Shown piece after piece: positions 59,191 through 64,000 of a stretch of DNA of 64,000 nucleotides. The DNA comes from Schizonepeta tenuifolia (lineage: Eukaryota > Streptophyta > Magnoliopsida > Lamiales > Lamiaceae). Every line of letters starts with the position of its first letter. Position 1 is the first letter of the stretch. The DNA lies in assembly GCA_029490685.1 (NCBI GenBank), contig CM055956.1, positions 90,196,872-90,260,871 of the forward strand. Direction: 5' to 3'. A model generated the notes under the pieces. The model saw only the letters and a program-made list of their open reading frames with translations. It searched no databases and had not been told where the DNA came from. Position numbers and translations under genes: made by a program.

Positions 59191-59640
59191 TTACTAATCA
59201 ATAGACTAATGTACGCTGAGAGAAACTATTGGACTTATTTATTGTGTTGTGAAGAGAGATCGAAGCGAAATTTTTTTTGATGCAGTGCAGGCACTGGGAT
59301 GGAGAAGACAAATAAATGAACAACCCACCGGAAAGGCAAACCTCCAGGACCACCCCCGATAAGTTGGAATGTCAAATTAATTTGAAACAAACGGACCAAC
59401 TTAAATAGTCCGAGAAAAAAAGAGAATTATGATTGACGATTTCTAGCCCGAGAAATTTAATCCAATTGACCAAACTAAAATAAAAAATTATTTTGAGTCC
59501 GACAAGGCTAGCCCGGAAAGCAAGATTTATGGGATTGAAAATTATAATTTTGGAATATAAATTATATTTTTTTATAAATATATGTAGTTTTTTTTTCATG
59601 TAATATAAAATGATATCCTGTCGATTTTCTCGAATGGCAA
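59191..59640. other. Intergenic DNA between Stowaway and hAT element
   Basis: AT-rich sequence with no supported gene. An open frame on the minus strand at 59,372-59,599 has no recognisable motif. Confidence 0.5.
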
Positions 59641-59649
59641 CTTACTCAC

Positions 59650-61090
59650 TATAAAGCACAGATACGAATACGGATATGAAATACGAATACGATACGATAC
59701 GAAAATACGTTAATTTTCAAATACGTTAAAAATACGTTTATAATTTTTTATAATAATTTATATTTTAATAATAATCAGATTATTATAAAGCTCATATAGA
59801 CATATTTATCTCAAAATAAAACAAATAACTAGTTAATTAAAGGTCTAAATAACTAATTGTCTTAGTAAAATAAGTTCACACATTCAATTCAAAACATACT
59901 AGTAAATCTAATATTATAAAACAAAGTCATTCAAATACAAAGCAATAAGCACAATCAAGTCATAAAACCCCCTACTCATCCTCACTCCTCACACCTCAGT
60001 ATCCATTCTATCTTCATCTCCATCTCAGTGAAGAAAATGCTCTCCAATTCCGGCTCATCAAGCGACAAATCAACAATCTCTATATCTCCAACATCTTCAA
60101 GTGTACCAAACTTGCCGCCTCCAATATCCCACATCTTTGAGTCTCCTTTGAAGTACACAGGTATTTTTCTAGACAGCAAACGGAGATTGCTGTGAATAAA
60201 CACCAAATTTTCATCACGTTTAGGTGTTATCTTATTTCTTCACAATGAGTGGATGAATGAGTATGTGCTCCAATTCCTCTCAGCACATGACGAGGATGAA
60301 GGTTGGTTAAGAAGCTTCAATGCTAAAGCTTGAAGCTTAGGTATACTTATTCCATATATAACCAGCCAACTCTTGGGATCCATGTCATAACGATCCTCGA
60401 TCGAGTCAGAATCAGCAAAACATCCCGCCATGCTAGAAAAGTCAGCAAACTCTTGTGCCACAATCCTTCTTTCTGTCATAATTGGAAAATACTTCTTAAA
60501 GCATTTCGATCTTTCGTCGGCAATTTCAAGAACCCTATGTGGAGCAACTCTAGAAGAGCACTCACCAAGCCAAGTCTTACTATAATATCTACAACAATAA
60601 AATATAATGAAGGTCAGACAACATGAGTAAGAAAGCAAATGTTAATAATTTACAGATTTAAAGAGAAATAATTACCTCGGAATGAGGAATAAAAATCTTA
60701 AATCGAACCTGATGGCTATTTGTTGGAACCACAGTGTCGGGCTGAACGTAGTCGCTGTGTCGGTGTCAAATAGTTTGAGGCGGCGGCGCAGAGGCAACGA
60801 TGGATGTAGAGTAGAGTAGATGTGTATTTTGCTGTCTTCAGAAAGTGAAAATTTGCAAAAAATATCACGAGTTCATGACCTATACCCCATTTTCATTAAG
60901 ATACGTATTTTGACTTTTAATAAAACGTATTTTGACTGTATCTTTTTTCGTATTTATTTAAAAAATAATAAAATAAAATAAATAATAATATATATTTTTA
61001 ATACGTATGTCAACTGTATTTTTTTCATATTTGTATTAAATATGTTTTTAATGATTACGCACACCCATTTGGGCCTATCTGTGCTTCACA
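59650..61090 (-). mobile_element. Degraded hAT element, internally deleted
   Basis: The ends aagcacagata (left) and tatctgtgctt (right) form a short inverted repeat. The flanks both read acttactcac (59,640-59,649 and 61,091-61,100), containing the 8-bp duplication expected for hAT. Only the C-terminal part of a transposase is present. Both subterminal regions are packed with atacg or cgtat words. Confidence 0.85.
59982..60593 (-). pseudogene. hAT transposase C-terminal (dimerisation) fragment
   Basis: The frame on the minus strand includes MDPKSWLVIYGISIPKLQAL followed by LLNQPSSSSCAERNWSTYSF, the hAT-family dimerisation region conserved across Ac-like transposases. An in-frame TGA at 60,240-60,242 interrupts it. 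The same frame then continues to 59,982 with an acidic tail. The RNase-H-like catalytic domain and the BED finger are missing. Probably an internally deleted derivative that depended on another copy for movement. Confidence 0.83.
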
Positions 61091-61169
61091 ACTTACTCAC
61101 GAATGTTTATAAAGTTGAAAAAAAAAGATAGCTTTTTTGGATGTATTTAGTGAAATCAAGTAAGATCAT

Positions 61170-62053
61170 GAGCATCGATTGGCTGATCTGCTGACTCGAG
61201 CTAGCTTTTGGAATTTGGATGAGCCAACCTGATAACGAGCCAATGGCGAATGAGCCTGGCTCAACTTATCGCGCCTGGCTCAAGAGGGTATTATGTGAGG
61301 CGCATGCAATGCGCGTGCCATATTAAAAAGAAATGCAAATTTTGGTTGCCAACGGCTACTTCTCGCCAACAGCTCGCCGACGACAGCTATGGTTCGCCGA
61401 CGCCGACAACGGCTATTTTTATTTTTTGTTATTCTTCAATTTCTACTACAAATACTTCTCATACTCAATACATTTCTACACCAATTCTCTTATTCTCTCA
61501 TTCTTCTTATTTACGTGCTTCTTCTCTCATTTCCTTCCACATTTCATCCTTCTCCTCCAATGGCTGACCATCCATCTCCATCACCGAGGCCGAGTCGGAA
61601 GCCTTGGCCCGAGCTTGGATTGACACTAGACAAGCTCACCGAACTGGCCGCCAACCATTTTAGAATGCAATCACCGATGACTAAACCACACTCACCCCAC
61701 CGCTACGCCGGAGAGGAATGCAAAAATGTAGCACCATCATTGGAGCCGAACCACCAAGGCGTGCCAACGATTCGAAGCAATGCACACACAATTTTCCCAG
61801 CAACTTCGGGGGACTGATGCCACCGCAACGTAGATTAAAGAACGAGCTTTAATGAAGTACCACACCGTTTATGATACTCCACTCAAGCATGTGGAGAATC
61901 GTGATGGATGATTCCGATTTCGTCGCTATGTAACGATTTTTTTTTAAATTATATGAGTCACCATGATGTGCCTTCCCAATACCACTTTGGCTCATAACTG
62001 GACTCAGAATATGGTTGAGCTAACTTGAAGCTCAACCAATGTTGCTGATGCTC
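61170..62053 (+). mobile_element. PIF/Harbinger-like deletion derivative
   Basis: Ends are gagcatcgattgg and ccaatgttgctgatgctc, an imperfect inverted repeat. The word taagat flanks both sides. Its layout parallels the element at 23,597-42,487: a leader with caacggctac words, then an ATG frame at 61,560-61,817 rich in Pro/Ser (MADHPSPSPRPSRKP), but the sequence after it is not recognisable and no transposase is present. The superfamily is inferred from the ends. Confidence 0.6.
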
Positions 62054-62281
62054 TAAGATAGAGAAGTATTATATAGAAACTATTTTTTTGTGGCATATGG
62101 TGTAAATAATGAGTTATGTTGAGGTGTTTATAAAGTATTGATTTCCCATCATAGAGAATGGCCTATTAAAATGAGATGTCTAAATAAAGTGGCTAATTAA
62201 AATAAGACGGAGAAATGAGAAGTACAATTTTTATTTTTATTTTGAAGTTTATGTATATAAATTATAAGTAAAATTATTCGC

Positions 62282-62309
62282 CGTCGAATTTCGACGAGTT
62301 ATTTGCTAG
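62282..62309 (+). mobile_element. Helitron 3' terminus
   Basis: The hairpin cgtcgaatttcgacg is followed by nine bases and ctag, then a t, as expected for a Helitron 3' end. The matching 5' end was not located, so only the terminus is called. The same hairpin occurs at 45,944-45,960. Confidence 0.6.
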
Positions 62310-62428
62310 TTATCACTAAATGTAGTTAGTACAATAGTAATAAAGATGCGGAGGCTCCAAAATAGATAATTATAAGAGCATTCCTAGATGCTCATTTAAA
62401 ATTAATTTTAACTTTAAATTTATGCTAA

Positions 62429-63544
62429 TCTATACTAATATAAAAAGAGCCTTAGTTTATAAAATTTGATTTGCCTATTTTATCCCTAATATATATTTAA
62501 TTTAAGGATATTAATGTAATAGTATATATTATATTTATAACAAATATAATTAATCATTAGCATTAACTTATATATTGAAAAAATAAAGTTTACCTTATTT
62601 ATAATTTATTCTCTTAAATTATGAGTTAGGATTCATTGAATATTTTATTACGGGCTTTAAAAAAATTATACCTTAGTTATCAATTACTCTCTTTAATTAT
62701 GAGCTTGGATTCATTTTTTTTTTTCATTGTGAAATTTTAGAGATTCATCATTTTTTTTTTCATTGTAAACTTTTTGAATAAACAGAGCATGAACACCTTA
62801 ATATTGATCAAGAATATTGTGTTCCGGTCTATGCTTAAAGTTGAGTTCCCTAAGTCACATGCTCTCGTGATTAAAATATGTGATTTAAGTGTATTATAGT
62901 TTGTTAATTATCTTGAGGAATTGTTGCGTCCCTGGTTTATTGAATTAGAGAGGGAGGACATCAAACTGGAACTTGTCGTCCTTTGTTCATGTACGTTTCT
63001 CAACAATAAGTTTCTAAATTCTGTTTGATCATCTGTTCCCCTAAAAAAAATAAAAAAAGTAAAAAGTTTCTAGATCGTGAAATCTAGTTATTAGTTTTGA
63101 GTGGTGATTGATGCTGCAAGAATCTAGGTTTTGATTGCTAAAAATTGATGTCCAAATTCATATTTGAATTTTCTATGTTAATTTCAGTTCATATTTTAAC
63201 TATCAAACAAAAAGTTATTATTCCACGCACTCACTGTCCTGTAAAACGTTATTGTGGATGAAGGGTGTAGAAAACAAATTGAGAATGCTCTTTGCAATTA
63301 TGTATTTTGGCTATTCTTTAGTTTAAATTCTTATTAGTTAATTATTATATTTGAAATTTTGGAATATCACATAATATTCATTAAAATATGTAATATTCAC
63401 TTTATCTTGAGTAATTTCTATGTTCAAATGAAGTAAAAGATTTTTAATAATACTATAAAAATAAAATGAACTATAAAATAATCTCACAAAAAATCTTTAT
63501 TAAAATCATTATTTTTACGTGCATTTGCACGTTAGTTTTGCTAG
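62429..63544 (+). mobile_element. Non-autonomous Helitron, 1.1 kb
   Basis: The 5' end tctatactaatataaaaa follows an A, matching plant Helitron 5' ends. The 3' end has the hairpin acgtgcatttgcacgt (63,517-63,532), eight bases, then ctag followed by t. Insertion between A and T with no duplication is the Helitron rule. The interior is AT-rich with no Rep/helicase and no recognisable captured gene. Confidence 0.8.
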
Positions 63545-64000
63545 TATATAAAATGTGTGCTAAAACGTTTCATTTAGTAAATCTTTTAAATTAAGTGGCT
63601 CCCACCAAAATATTTACACTCGCCTCCTCAAATTTACACCTTCCTAAATCTTTTTTTTTTTATCTCACAAATTAATTTGAGCCCACAATTTTATAACATA
63701 ATTAGTAAAAAATAGGAGAATTGTTGTATGCAATTCTAAAATAGGAGTTAGAAATAATATATGGTAAGTCTTAAAAACAAATTTAAGAGCAGGATTACAA
63801 AAATTCTGCTGGAAGTGCTCTAAGAGTATCATATTTGCAGCTTCTAGTATCGGATTATAAAGAAACAAGTTGTGGTTATTTTAAAATATTCCATCAAATT
63901 TTGTTGGTTTACAAAAATCACGGTATATATAGTAAACATACAAATAACAAGGGTCAATTACACCTAAATTCACAGTGTTTCGCCACTTTTTTAAATTGCA
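63545..64000. other. AT-rich intergenic DNA at the window end
   Basis: No gene, RNA or clear transposon end is visible. Confidence 0.5.

Noticed and set aside
59697..59742. Link between the hAT ATACG words and the MULE TACGAT dyads
   Set aside because: The hAT words are direct, short and end-clustered, with no ATCGTA partner at 21-22 bp. The similarity is probably coincidence.

Overview
The window is nuclear DNA from a flowering plant, most likely a eudicot. It has spliced plant genes, AT-rich intergenic DNA full of MITEs, GA/CT microsatellites in 5' leaders, and large nested transposons. An asterid such as a Lamiales species would fit, but I cannot fix the lineage from sequence alone.

Layout. 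Positions 1-7,500 are gene-free and hold a fold-back MITE, a Stowaway, two other MITE-like elements and an inverted pair of an unidentified dispersed repeat. Positions 7,600-21,610 form a compact gene island. It holds a SHAQKYF single-MYB regulator (+), an S6 kinase (-), a myosin-binding GTD-binding-domain protein (+), a plastid YLMG/YGGT protein (+) and the APC/C subunit APC8/CDC23 (-). All five reconstruct as full-length reading frames with consistent exon phases.

Positions 23,400-43,540 are a nest. A broken F-box/LRR gene has its two halves separated by 19 kb. The gap holds a PIF/Harbinger-like element carrying a myb-like ORF1. That element is split by a 17-kb Tekay/Del-type LTR retrotransposon (25,433-42,441, 5-bp target duplication). 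The retrotransposon carries a polyprotein broken in seven places, an extra acidic ORF upstream of gag, a leader with repeated primer-binding-site copies, and a right LTR interrupted by a diverged LTR in the opposite orientation.

Positions 47,186-58,347 are one 11.2-kb Mutator-like element of the KI-MULE kind. It has ~95-bp TIRs, a five-exon MURA transposase (+) and a convergent nine-exon DUF1985-ULP1 protease gene (-). Each gene is only lightly damaged, by one and two in-frame stops. All twelve introns and the gap between the genes are packed with about 50 copies of a 20-22 bp dyad, TACGAT...ATCGTA. I found no paired copy in the exons. Several dyads carry paired, symmetry-preserving changes. 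This is the most striking signal in the window. Together with a DUF1985 protein it resembles the VANC/VANDAL sequence-specific anti-silencing systems of Arabidopsis, with a different motif.

Positions 58,348-64,000 hold a Stowaway, a degraded hAT with subterminal ATACG repeats, a PIF-like deletion derivative, a Helitron 3' end and a complete-looking 1.1-kb non-autonomous Helitron.
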